Shown one piece after another: positions 1 to 6,090 of a DNA stretch of 10,766 bases (its first letter is position 1; each line of letters opens with the position of its first letter). The translations under genes and the position numbers were made by a program. The DNA is from Elusimicrobiota bacterium (GTDB taxonomy: Bacteria > Elusimicrobiota > Elusimicrobia > 2-01-FULL-59-12 > JACPXA01). Below the pieces are notes generated by a model. The model made no database searches. It was given only the letters and a program-made list of their open reading frames with translations, and had not been told where the DNA came from. The DNA lies in the NCBI GenBank assembly GCA_016196785.1, contig JACPXA010000186.1:1-10766 (forward strand). The letters run 5' to 3'.

Positions 1-350
1 GTCTTGGAGTGGCTTTTATCTGGCGATTGGTCTTCACGAGGCGACGAGAACAAATCGCCATTAGTGCCATACTCACCCAAGGTCTCTCGGAGGATTGAGA
101 CCGACTCTTGGGGATGATTGGACAGAATGTCCAAAACGTCCGTGGGGAATTTCCCGGCAGCAATGCGGAGTTCTTCCTCGCGTACTCGAAAGCACTTCGC
201 CGCAGCTCTGATCAGTTCATCGGAGGCAGTGACGCCGCCGTTTTCAACTCGACTGAGGTAGGAACGATCGTAACGAAGTTTCTTTGAAAGCTCTCGGATA
301 CCGATTTTCTTGGATTTTCGTAGCAACCTGAGCTTGTTCCCAAAAGTCAT
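1..350 (-). CDS. XRE-family helix-turn-helix regulator, 3' end beyond left edge
   Basis: This open frame begins at ATG 350 and gives 116 residues before leaving the window; no stop is reached. Residues about 4-58 form a Cro/C1-type HTH: FGNKLRLLRKSKKIGIREL, then a recognition-helix region with YDRSYLSRVENG, followed by a helical stretch containing AAGKFPTDVLDIL. The start is well supported by a GAGGAGGGAG ribosome site just upstream and a strong promoter before it. Family knowledge: such proteins bind short palindromes and often regulate themselves and neighbouring defence or restriction genes; some carry C-terminal extensions. The frame is AT-richer than the housekeeping genes to the right and follows the SIR2-like gene on the same strand after 271 nt. 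Its target and full length cannot be seen. The HTH call is firm; a role controlling a defence module is inferred. Confidence 0.85.
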   Translation of the reverse strand, partial: MTFGNKLRLLRKSKKIGIRELSKKLRYDRSYLSRVENGGVTASDELIRAAAKCFRVREEELRIAAGKFPTDVLDILSNHPQESVSILRETLGEYGTNGDLFSSPREDQSPDKSHSK

Positions 351-377
351 TGCTCCCTCCTCAATCCCTTTGGGGAA

Positions 378-405
378 ATTATATCAGGTTGACAGAAATT
401 GTCGA
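378..405 (-). promoter_or_regulatory. Extended -10 promoter of the XRE regulator gene
   Basis: Read on the minus strand, TCGACA (405-400; 5 of 6 to the -35 consensus) is followed by a 16-nt spacer and a perfect TATAAT (383-378). A TG one base before the -10 makes it an extended -10. Transcription would start near 371, giving a leader of about 20 nt that contains the GAGGAGGGAG ribosome site before ATG 350. The box match is seen directly; activity is inferred. Confidence 0.75.
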
Positions 406-407
406 CC
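387..407. promoter_or_regulatory. Probable operator: 8-bp inverted repeat over the regulator promoter
   Basis: The arms GGTTGACA (387-394) and TGTCGACC (400-407) are inverted repeats with a single mismatch, separated by gaaat. The site covers the -35 box and most of the spacer of the XRE promoter, so a protein bound here would block RNA polymerase. A Cro/C1-type dimer commonly binds a site of this size and symmetry, so autorepression by the adjacent gene product is the simplest reading. Binding itself is inferred. Confidence 0.6.
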
Positions 408-621
408 ATTCTAGCAAATAATCAAGGGAACGAGTGGCCCCGTCTGAGCCTACGATGTATTAACGTCAGCTTCGAGCCTGTTTATTCCTTCCAAAAATCA
501 GGGTGGGATGCGTCGGTTGCAGGTTGTACTAGATAAGAATTCTCTGGCTGTGACAGTCCAGAATGAGGGCTGTCCGCTTTCGTGAGTAAACCTGACCTTT
601 TATGGTAGTCACAAGTTTCGG
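408..621. other. Intergenic stretch without a recognised gene
   Basis: This is the remainder of the 271-nt gap between the SIR2-like stop and the XRE start. I see no convincing ORF, RNA gene or terminator. A weak GACAG (552-556) / CTGTC (570-574) inverted pair separated by 13 nt is the only symmetry, with no T-tract following on either strand. Base composition is similar to the flanking AT-richer genes. Confidence 0.5.
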
Positions 622-1848
622 TTACCTCTTTTCGGCATCAGGACCTCGGTTGAACGACCTGGTGAGTTTTTGGGATAGTAAATGACAGGATCTTTTTTGC
701 AGGAATTTGTCAATCGTTTTGTTAATGGGATGCCAACAATACGGGGGGGCGTTAGTTCTAGTGATCTGCTTCAGTCTTTCCTTGATTTTCTCTTTCTTGA
801 TCTCTTCTTTCTTATCCTTTTTACCCTCTTTATGCCAGGACACACAAATCTGCTGTTGTGAATAGGATCGTCTCAATAAGTAGACAAGATGGTCATCTCC
901 TGAGCTGAGGGAGGCTCCTATAAAAATCCAATGCTTGGAAGTCCTCGACACTTCCTCCAGTTTCAACCACTGGGGGCGAAGAATCTCGCTTTGTAGACCT
1001 GGCAAAGAACTATTGCCAACAACTTCCTCCTTAAAATATGTGGGGGACACGAGTAGAGGCTGACGTAACTCTAAGTTGCCGTCGCCCAACTGACGGAAAC
1101 CTAGTTGGTCCTCACATGTTTTTTCCCAAGAATCACGCCATCCCTGCCAACCCCGCTGGTGTACCCATGTTCCTATAGAGCTCCACACTAGTGACCCATG
1201 TGGACGGATTAGAGGTATTTTGTCACGGCGGGGTTCACTATTGCCAGGATAGTAAAACTCATCCTGGACGTTCGTATCAAAAGTAATGTCATAATTCAAA
1301 TTTATGATCGCGGTTAGGTATTTCTTGAGTCTGCCCCACAGAATTCTATCGGGTTTACTCTCCATCTCATCTATCAGATAGGTTTGTCTAACTAAAGATC
1401 GCAATTCCCAAATGGCGAGCTCAGCAAGATAAAATTGCCATGGTTTGAACGCTTCCATGATTGCAAACTGAAACTTGTAGTGCTCTTTTTGCCTCTCGCA
1501 ACCAGTGGGCCAGTTGTGGTTTGCTAATGCATAAAAACTGTCTTTCAAGTTTCGTGTCTCAAAAAATAAATTGGCCTGGGCCAGTCCTCGATAGATGAAA
1601 AGGTCATTCCAGGTTTCGTAGAGGCTTTTCCTGGCAAGGGAGCCAGACGGGGCGTCCTGCTCTTTCAGACTACGAAAAAGGCTCAGCGCTGGATAATGAC
1701 GTTTGATGTCTTTCCTAACAAGGGGGGAAGCAAAAAACTCACTGTCTGCAGGTAAGTCCTCTCTTTTCGTCTCCTCTGTTTGCCCTGTTATCCCAGAGCT
1801 TGCGGTGGCGCCTGAACCGAGAAAAAGAATTGCGTTGTGATTGGGCAT
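622..1848 (-). CDS. SIR2-like NAD-binding domain protein, putative defence NADase
   Basis: The protein is 408 residues. SIR2-superfamily signatures appear in order: the nucleotide-binding loop FLGSGATASSGI (9-20), NYD (185-187) after a beta strand, PHGS with the candidate catalytic His217, and IGASLSSGDDHL (310-321), the late motif of SIR2_2-type domains. A Lys/Glu-rich, probably coiled segment spans about 342-360. No membrane segment is evident. I start at ATG 1848 because AAAGGG precedes it by 4 nt and the conserved fold begins at once; an in-frame ATG at 1974 would only add a Ser-rich tail out of frame with the end of uppP. Bacterial stand-alone SIR2 proteins of this type are known as phage-triggered NAD+ hydrolases, but activity here is inferred. 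The gene begins 19 nt after the uppP stop and is much AT-richer than uppP, suggesting acquisition. No SLOG, HerA or Argonaute partner is visible. Confidence 0.82.
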   Translation of the reverse strand: MPNHNAILFLGSGATASSGITGQTEETKREDLPADSEFFASPLVRKDIKRHYPALSLFRSLKEQDAPSGSLARKSLYETWNDLFIYRGLAQANLFFETRNLKDSFYALANHNWPTGCERQKEHYKFQFAIMEAFKPWQFYLAELAIWELRSLVRQTYLIDEMESKPDRILWGRLKKYLTAIINLNYDITFDTNVQDEFYYPGNSEPRRDKIPLIRPHGSLVWSSIGTWVHQRGWQGWRDSWEKTCEDQLGFRQLGDGNLELRQPLLVSPTYFKEEVVGNSSLPGLQSEILRPQWLKLEEVSRTSKHWIFIGASLSSGDDHLVYLLRRSYSQQQICVSWHKEGKKDKKEEIKKEKIKERLKQITRTNAPPYCWHPINKTIDKFLQKRSCHLLSQKLTRSFNRGPDAEKR

Positions 1849-1867
1849 TTTTCCCTTTACACCACGG

Positions 1868-2668
1868 TTAGAGTCGGTGAGTGAAGAGGGCGATGAGAAC
1901 GAAGGCGCCGAAGAGGAGACGGTAGATGACGAAGGGGGTGTAGCGGTGGCGTTGGACGTAGCGGAGGAGGACATGGATGCTCACAAATCCGGAAAGCGCA
2001 GCAGCAAGGAAACCCAGGAGTGCCGGTGGACCCCAGATCCCCGTCAAACCTACCCCCTTCCCGTGCAGAAGTTTCGGGATCTCTACCAGCCCAGCGCCAA
2101 AGATGATCGGGAGGGAGAGCCAGAAGGAAAACCGGGCGGCCGCGGGGCGAGCGATCCCAAGAAAGAGCGCTGCGCTGATAGTGACCCCTGACCGAGAGAC
2201 GCCAGGGATGACCGCCAATGCTTGCGAGCACCCGATGATCAGACTATCTCGCCAGGTGATCGTTGAAAACTCCCGCCGTTCGATTCCTCGACGATCGGCC
2301 CACGCCAAGATCAGCCCTAGGAGGATCATTGCCAGCGCGATGAGCGCAGGGGTTGTTCGGAACACCGTCTCGGCCTGATGCTGCAGAAGATAGCCGGCGA
2401 TCGCCCCCGGAATTGTCCCAAGTCCTATCAGCCAGAGTAGACCGTCTGGCAGTTGTCCAGTTCGATAAGACGAGAGAAAATCGCGCGAGCAGTAGACCAG
2501 CACCGCCAACAGCGTTCCCCAGTGGAGCCAGACATCAAACGCCAGACCCGCGTCCGGCCAACCGAACAGCCTCGGCACAACGGTGAGGTGCGCTGAACTG
2601 CTCACTGGGAGGAACTCGGCGAGCCCCTGCACCACCCCTAACACCACCCCCTGCAGCGTATTCATCAT
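1868..2668 (-). CDS. uppP: Undecaprenyl-diphosphatase (UppP/BacA)
   Basis: This 266-residue integral membrane protein removes one phosphate from undecaprenyl pyrophosphate, renewing the lipid carrier for peptidoglycan and O-antigen synthesis; it can also confer bacitracin tolerance. The two family signatures are present: QGLAEFLPVSSSAH (14-27), with the glutamates of the (E/Q)xxxE motif, and PGVSRSGVT (155-163). Hydrophobic segments of membrane length occur throughout, and the length is usual for the family. The start is one of two adjacent ATGs (2668 or 2665); neither has a good ribosome site. The gene follows the AAA+ ATPase after 125 nt that contain two tandem hairpins, the nearer one only 6 nt before the start codon. 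Codon use is GC-rich like the operon to the right, in contrast to the next gene downstream. Confidence 0.96.
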   Translation of the reverse strand: MMNTLQGVVLGVVQGLAEFLPVSSSAHLTVVPRLFGWPDAGLAFDVWLHWGTLLAVLVYCSRDFLSSYRTGQLPDGLLWLIGLGTIPGAIAGYLLQHQAETVFRTTPALIALAMILLGLILAWADRRGIERREFSTITWRDSLIIGCSQALAVIPGVSRSGVTISAALFLGIARPAAARFSFWLSLPIIFGAGLVEIPKLLHGKGVGLTGIWGPPALLGFLAAALSGFVSIHVLLRYVQRHRYTPFVIYRLLFGAFVLIALFTHRL

Positions 2669-2674
2669 AGTATC

Positions 2675-2700
2675 GGGTGCCAGGTTTTAACCTGGCGCCC
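2675..2700. repeat. REP-like palindrome 1 upstream of uppP
   Basis: GCCAGGTT (2679-2686) pairs perfectly with AACCTGGC (2689-2696) around a TT loop. The stem extends outward by four more pairs, one of them a T-G wobble, to 2675/2700. It lies just before the uppP start on the minus strand. It is a sibling of the palindrome at 2716-2733. Not followed by a T-tract, so a simple terminator is unlikely. Confidence 0.75.
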
Positions 2701-2715
2701 ACCCTTATCTCGCGG

Positions 2716-2733
2716 GTCAGGCTTTAGCCTGAC
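2716..2733. repeat. REP-like palindrome 2 upstream of uppP
   Basis: GTCAGGCT (2716-2723) pairs perfectly with AGCCTGAC (2726-2733) around a TT loop. Compared with the neighbouring palindrome, two stem positions differ, and in both cases the paired base differs to match. The two units are separated by 15-20 nt. A repeated extragenic palindrome family is the likely identity, inferred from shape. Confidence 0.72.
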
Positions 2734-2771
2734 GCACATCCTTTAATAACGGCTTCTTCTAAGTGAAGCGA

Positions 2772-2802
2772 GGGAACGTAGTGGCAAAGGCAGCTACGTC
2801 CC
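2772..2802 (-). terminator. Weak hairpin across the stop of the AAA+ ATPase gene
   Basis: On the minus strand GGGACGTAG pairs with CTACGTTCCC (one bulged T) across a 12-nt loop; the first arm contains the TAG stop of the ATPase gene. There is no T-tract after it, so intrinsic termination is doubtful. It may instead slow 3' exonucleases or be incidental. The pairing is seen; the function is a guess. Confidence 0.3.
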
Positions 2803-3957
2803 CAGGTCTATGGCAGCAAGTCCCTTCCACCACGGATAACAACGTACCGGGCCGATCCTTTTCGGATGTGGATCTTGAGAGAGGCAAAACACTTCGCTTC
2901 TTGGCAGGTCCTTGTGAAGCCGGACCAGCGACGCCACGTCGCGCTCAGCGAGGCGCTCCGTCGATTTGATTTCCAGAAAAGCTGTCGGCTGGCCAGGGCG
3001 GTCGACAATGAGATCGACTTCCACACCATCCTTGGTTCGTAAATAGAAAAATCGCCAATCGGGTTTCTGATAGGCGCTCAAACGGACGATTTCCATGAGG
3101 ACAAAATGCTCAAAGGCCTGCCCAAAGGCGTAGGTCTTCGGATAAAGCGCCTGCTCGAGCGTTCGCTCCAAAGCCCTCTTGACCCCCAAATCGAAGAAAT
3201 AGAACTTGGGCTGCGTGTTTTGGCGTTTCCGGACAGATCGATGGTAGGCCGGAAGCAAATATCCAACGAGCGTGTCTTCCAAAATACTGAAAAACGATTG
3301 AACGGTTTTTGTATCAACGCCGATATCCTGCGCGATTCTCGAATAGTTTAGGATCTGTCCATTACACTGGGCGGCTACTTCCAGAAAGTTTCGAAAGGGA
3401 TCGAGCCGGCGAACGATCTGTTCTGCAAAGATCTCTTCCTTCATGTACGTCAGCGCATACGCCCGCAAGTAAGCGACTTTCTCTTCCACCGTCTTCAACT
3501 GGAAAATGGTGGGAAGAGATCCCCACTGTAAAATGTCCAACAAACGAAACGATCGATCTAACTCGTTCGCCGTTAGCGGGTACAAGTGATAAACAAACGC
3601 GCGGCCGGCCAAAAGATTGGAAACACCCCGTTTCAGTTTCCGAGCGCTGGATCCCGTCAAGATAAAAGAACGCGGCGTCGATTCGATCAAACGATGGATG
3701 ACATCCAGAAGCCGCGGCACCTTTTGAATCTCATCAATGACCACCCGCTGAATGGTCTTCGGCAGCTCAGCCACGCGCCGTTCCAATTCACGAGGATCAC
3801 GGTGCAGTACATCCTCTTCCACCGGGTCTAGCAAGTCGATAAAGTGCGTGGAAGATGGTTTCCAGAGAGTCCGCAACAGGGTGGTTTTGCCGGTTCCGCG
3901 AGGCCCGAAGAGAAAAAAAGAATGCGACGGGAAGGGGGCGAGGATTCTCTTGAACAT
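2794..3957 (-). CDS. AAA+ ATPase with C-terminal DUF4143 domain
   Basis: The protein is 387 residues. The N-terminal P-loop domain carries Walker A GPRGTGKTT (18-26), Walker B VVIDE (72-76) and the sensor-like strand ILTGSSARKL (99-108). A middle region with a helix-turn-helix-like segment (about 204-229, beginning NYSRIAQDIG) leads into the DUF4143 part, where GVEVDLIVD (311-319) and FLEIKST (327-333) resemble the acidic and lysine residues of a PD-(D/E)XK nuclease-like fold. Proteins of this architecture are common, sporadic and mostly uncharacterised, and are often linked to mobile or stress-related loci; no function can be assigned from sequence. The gene has its own promoter and palindrome in the 45 nt after priA. 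The start at ATG 3957 has GGAG 4 nt upstream, inside the palindrome. Composition is intermediate between the operon and the AT-rich left end. Confidence 0.9.
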   Translation of the reverse strand: MFKRILAPFPSHSFFLFGPRGTGKTTLLRTLWKPSSTHFIDLLDPVEEDVLHRDPRELERRVAELPKTIQRVVIDEIQKVPRLLDVIHRLIESTPRSFILTGSSARKLKRGVSNLLAGRAFVYHLYPLTANELDRSFRLLDILQWGSLPTIFQLKTVEEKVAYLRAYALTYMKEEIFAEQIVRRLDPFRNFLEVAAQCNGQILNYSRIAQDIGVDTKTVQSFFSILEDTLVGYLLPAYHRSVRKRQNTQPKFYFFDLGVKRALERTLEQALYPKTYAFGQAFEHFVLMEIVRLSAYQKPDWRFFYLRTKDGVEVDLIVDRPGQPTAFLEIKSTERLAERDVASLVRLHKDLPRSEVFCLSQDPHPKRIGPVRCYPWWKGLAAIDLGT

Positions 3958-3958
3958 G

Positions 3959-3985
3959 CTCCATAAATGTACGACGTTTATGGAG
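3959..3985. promoter_or_regulatory. 27-bp near-perfect palindrome at the AAA+ ATPase start, probable operator
   Basis: CTCCATAAA (3959-3967) and TTTATGGAG (3977-3985) are exact inverted repeats. Inside them further bases pair (3969-3970 with 3974-3975) with one T-G wobble, leaving a 3-nt centre. The site overlaps the promoter spacer and -10 box and stops 1 nt before the ATG. It could be an operator, or as RNA a hairpin hiding the GGAG ribosome site. The symmetry is seen; the binding factor is unknown. Confidence 0.62.
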
Positions 3986-3994
3986 TATTGTCAA
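3966..3994 (-). promoter_or_regulatory. Promoter of the AAA+ ATPase gene, likely leaderless transcript
   Basis: On the minus strand a perfect TTGACA (3994-3989) is followed by a 17-nt spacer and TACATT (3971-3966; 4 of 6). The expected start of transcription falls at about 3958-3960, essentially on the ATG at 3957, so the message would have almost no 5' leader. It sits in the short gap after the priA stop, separating this gene from the operon. Confidence 0.6.
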
Positions 3995-4002
3995 TAGGCT
4001 TG

Positions 4003-6078
4003 TTAGAGCAAGTCCTGTGGGTCAACATCAATAGCGATCTTCACGTCGGAGGAAGGACGAACCGTCCGGAGATAGGCTAACGCGTGAGTCACGGCGTTGT
4101 CATCGGCCTTCAGAACCACCTGCCAGCGATGTTCCTTGCGGATCCGCGCATGAGCCGCAGGGACTGGTCCCAAGACCGCCCATCCTGCAGGGTCGCGCCC
4201 TGACTGTTCCAGCGCTCCTTTGAGACCTTGGGCGAGCCGCTCCGTTTCTTCAGTGACCGGGGATTCCCGAGCACCTCTGACTAAGACATTCACCAATCGA
4301 CGAAACGGCGGATATCCAAGGGTCCGCCGCAGCTCAATTTCTTGATCGTAAAACGTCCGATAGTCGTGCCGGGCGGCGGCGACGAGCGCATAGTGATCCG
4401 GCGCGGCGGTTTGAACAATGACCTCGCCACCCCGTGGGCTACGGCCAGCCCGTCCAGCGACTTGCGTGACCAATTGAAAGGTTCGTTCGGCGGCCCGGAA
4501 GTCCGGGAGGTACAGCGCGGTGTCCGCATCAATGACCCCCACCAGCGTCACCCGTGGAAAATCGAGTCCTTTGCTGACCATCTGCGTCCCGATCAGAACT
4601 TGGCATCTCCCCGACTTTACGTCCTCATACACCTGACGATAGACTTTCCGCGATTTAGCCGCGTCCCGGTCCAGCCGGGCGACGGTGGCGGTCGGGAACT
4701 GCGCGCGGAGCTCCCGTTCCACCCGCTGGGTCCCGATGCCTCGCAAGCGCAGTTTCGGGTTCCGGCACTGCGGACAGGCTTCCGGAAGTTCCTGCCGATG
4801 CGGGCACCAGTGGCAGCGCAAAACCCCTTCCTCACCCGCAGGGGCTTTCGTATCGAGATGCCACACCAGCGTCACCCCACAAGACGGGCACCGGGCGGAC
4901 CATCCGCACCCGCGGCACACGACGAACGGAGCGAAGCCCCGTCGGTTAATGAAGAGAATGACTTGTCCCCCGTGGGCGAGGCGATCTTCCAGCGCCTGTC
5001 GCAGCGGCGGACTAAACACCGGTTGACGACTGACGGGGCCTTCCGCTCGCCGATCAACAATGTGGACCGCCGGAAAGGCCAGCTCGTCCACCCGTGAGGG
5101 CAGCTCAAGGAGGCGATACGCCCCCGTTTGCGCCTTCCAGTAAGACTCTACGCTCGGGGTGGCGCTGCCCAAGATAGTCACGGCCCCCGCACGTCGCGTG
5201 CGTTCGATGGCGGCCTCGCGGGCGTGATAGCGGGGTTTTTCCTCCTGCTTATAGGTCGGTTCATGCTCCTCATCCACGACGATGGCGCCCAACGCTGGGA
5301 ACGGGGCGAATACCGCGGAGCGGGCGCCGACCATTAACTGGATGGCGCCGTGTGCCACCCTCGCCCACGTCCGCGACCGGTCCCCGGCAGAGAGGTGACT
5401 GTGCCAGACCCCCACAACCTCCGTCCCAAACCGGAGATGCGTCCGCTCGATAAACTGCGGGGTGAGAGCGATTTCTGGAACCAAGAAGATCGCCTGCCGC
5501 CCCTGGCTCAGTACCTGCGTGAACAATCGGAAGTAGATCTCTGTTTTCCCAGAGTCCGTCACCCCGTGAAGCAGAAACACCGCCGCTTCCCGACGGCTTG
5601 CTGCCTCGATAATTTCCCGACAAATCGCTTCTTGCTGGGTGCTCAGGGTAGGCTTGGGGTCTGACCCCGAATACATTGCCACGTCATTCCCGCGAAAGCG
5701 GGAATCCAGCCCTGGGTCCCCGCATACGCGGGGACGACGGAGAGGGGTCAGACCCCCCTCCCGCGTGGGCCGCAGATTCCTCGGTAATACACAGGCGAGC
5801 GCCTCCCCCCACGTACACCCATACCGATCTGCCAACCATCGCGCCAGTTCTACCCCATCTAGCCCGATCAGCGGCACCGGATCAAGGATTTTGACCAGGG
5901 GTTTCATGGCCTTGACCGGCGAGCGCTCGGTGAGACGGACCACGTACCCCACCGACTTCGACCGACCGAACGGCGCCACGACCCGCTGACCAACCGCCAC
6001 GGCGGCTCCAGTCCCATTGGGCGCGAGATAATGGAACGTCTGGTGTAATGGAATGGGAAAGGCGACCTCGACAAACAC
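4003..6078 (-). CDS. priA: Primosomal protein N' (PriA), replication restart helicase
   Basis: PriA recognises collapsed forks and reloads the replisome by 3'-5' unwinding. The product is 691 residues (E. coli 732). Visible in order: the N-terminal 3'-end-binding domain (about 1-100), Walker A GVTDSGKT (172-179, with Asp where Gly is usual), DEEH (269-272), eight zinc-binding cysteines (388, 391, 397, 400, 422, 425, 435, 438), IGTQMVSKGLDFP and QVAGRAGR of helicase motifs V-VI, and the C-terminal domain. Residues about 108-141 are encoded by a palindromic element and stand where the winged-helix domain normally lies. Walker A comes roughly 50 residues earlier than in E. coli, so that domain is probably missing. 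The start is GTG 6078, 12 nt after the udg stop; no strong ribosome site is seen. It is the last gene of the coupled operon. Confidence 0.95.
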   Translation of the reverse strand: MFVEVAFPIPLHQTFHYLAPNGTGAAVAVGQRVVAPFGRSKSVGYVVRLTERSPVKAMKPLVKILDPVPLIGLDGVELARWLADRYGCTWGEALACVLPRNLRPTREGGLTPLRRPRVCGDPGLDSRFRGNDVAMYSGSDPKPTLSTQQEAICREIIEAASRREAAVFLLHGVTDSGKTEIYFRLFTQVLSQGRQAIFLVPEIALTPQFIERTHLRFGTEVVGVWHSHLSAGDRSRTWARVAHGAIQLMVGARSAVFAPFPALGAIVVDEEHEPTYKQEEKPRYHAREAAIERTRRAGAVTILGSATPSVESYWKAQTGAYRLLELPSRVDELAFPAVHIVDRRAEGPVSRQPVFSPPLRQALEDRLAHGGQVILFINRRGFAPFVVCRGCGWSARCPSCGVTLVWHLDTKAPAGEEGVLRCHWCPHRQELPEACPQCRNPKLRLRGIGTQRVERELRAQFPTATVARLDRDAAKSRKVYRQVYEDVKSGRCQVLIGTQMVSKGLDFPRVTLVGVIDADTALYLPDFRAAERTFQLVTQVAGRAGRSPRGGEVIVQTAAPDHYALVAAARHDYRTFYDQEIELRRTLGYPPFRRLVNVLVRGARESPVTEETERLAQGLKGALEQSGRDPAGWAVLGPVPAAHARIRKEHRWQVVLKADDNAVTHALAYLRTVRPSSDVKIAIDVDPQDLL
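5656..5756. repeat. 101-bp palindromic element inside priA with 13-bp inverted ends
   Basis: The ends GGGGTCTGACCCC (5656-5668) and GGGGTCAGACCCC (5744-5756) are exact reverse complements, and each is itself nearly palindromic. Between them lie two hairpins: ATTCCCGC/GCGGGAAT around GAAA (5686-5705) and GTCCCCGC/GCGGGGAC around ATAC (5716-5735). The first resembles the widespread ATTCCCGCGnnnGCGGGAAT repeat type, such as Neisseria dRS3 (from memory). The element stays open in the priA frame and encodes residues about 108-141. No transposase is encoded, so any mobility would act in trans. Confidence 0.88.
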
Positions 6079-6090
6079 TGTGCAGTGGCT

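Noticed and set aside
552..574. GACAG/CTGTC inverted pair as a second operator or a terminator of the SIR2-like gene
   Set aside because: Arms are only 5 bp with a 13-nt spacer, no T-tract follows, and similarity to the 387-407 site is limited to a short TGACAG core.
1849..1974. Upstream start extending the SIR2-like protein by 42 residues
   Set aside because: The added part is a Ser-rich out-of-frame reading of the uppP 3' end; ATG 1848 has an AAAGGG site and begins directly at the conserved fold.
3797..3994. Short minus-strand ORF starting just upstream of the AAA+ gene
   Set aside because: It runs in another frame through the Walker A coding region, and its start codon lies within the promoter -35 area.
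4342..5097. 251-codon ORF on the plus strand
   Set aside because: It lies fully antisense to the conserved helicase core of priA and has no recognisable motif; long antisense frames are expected in GC-rich coding DNA.
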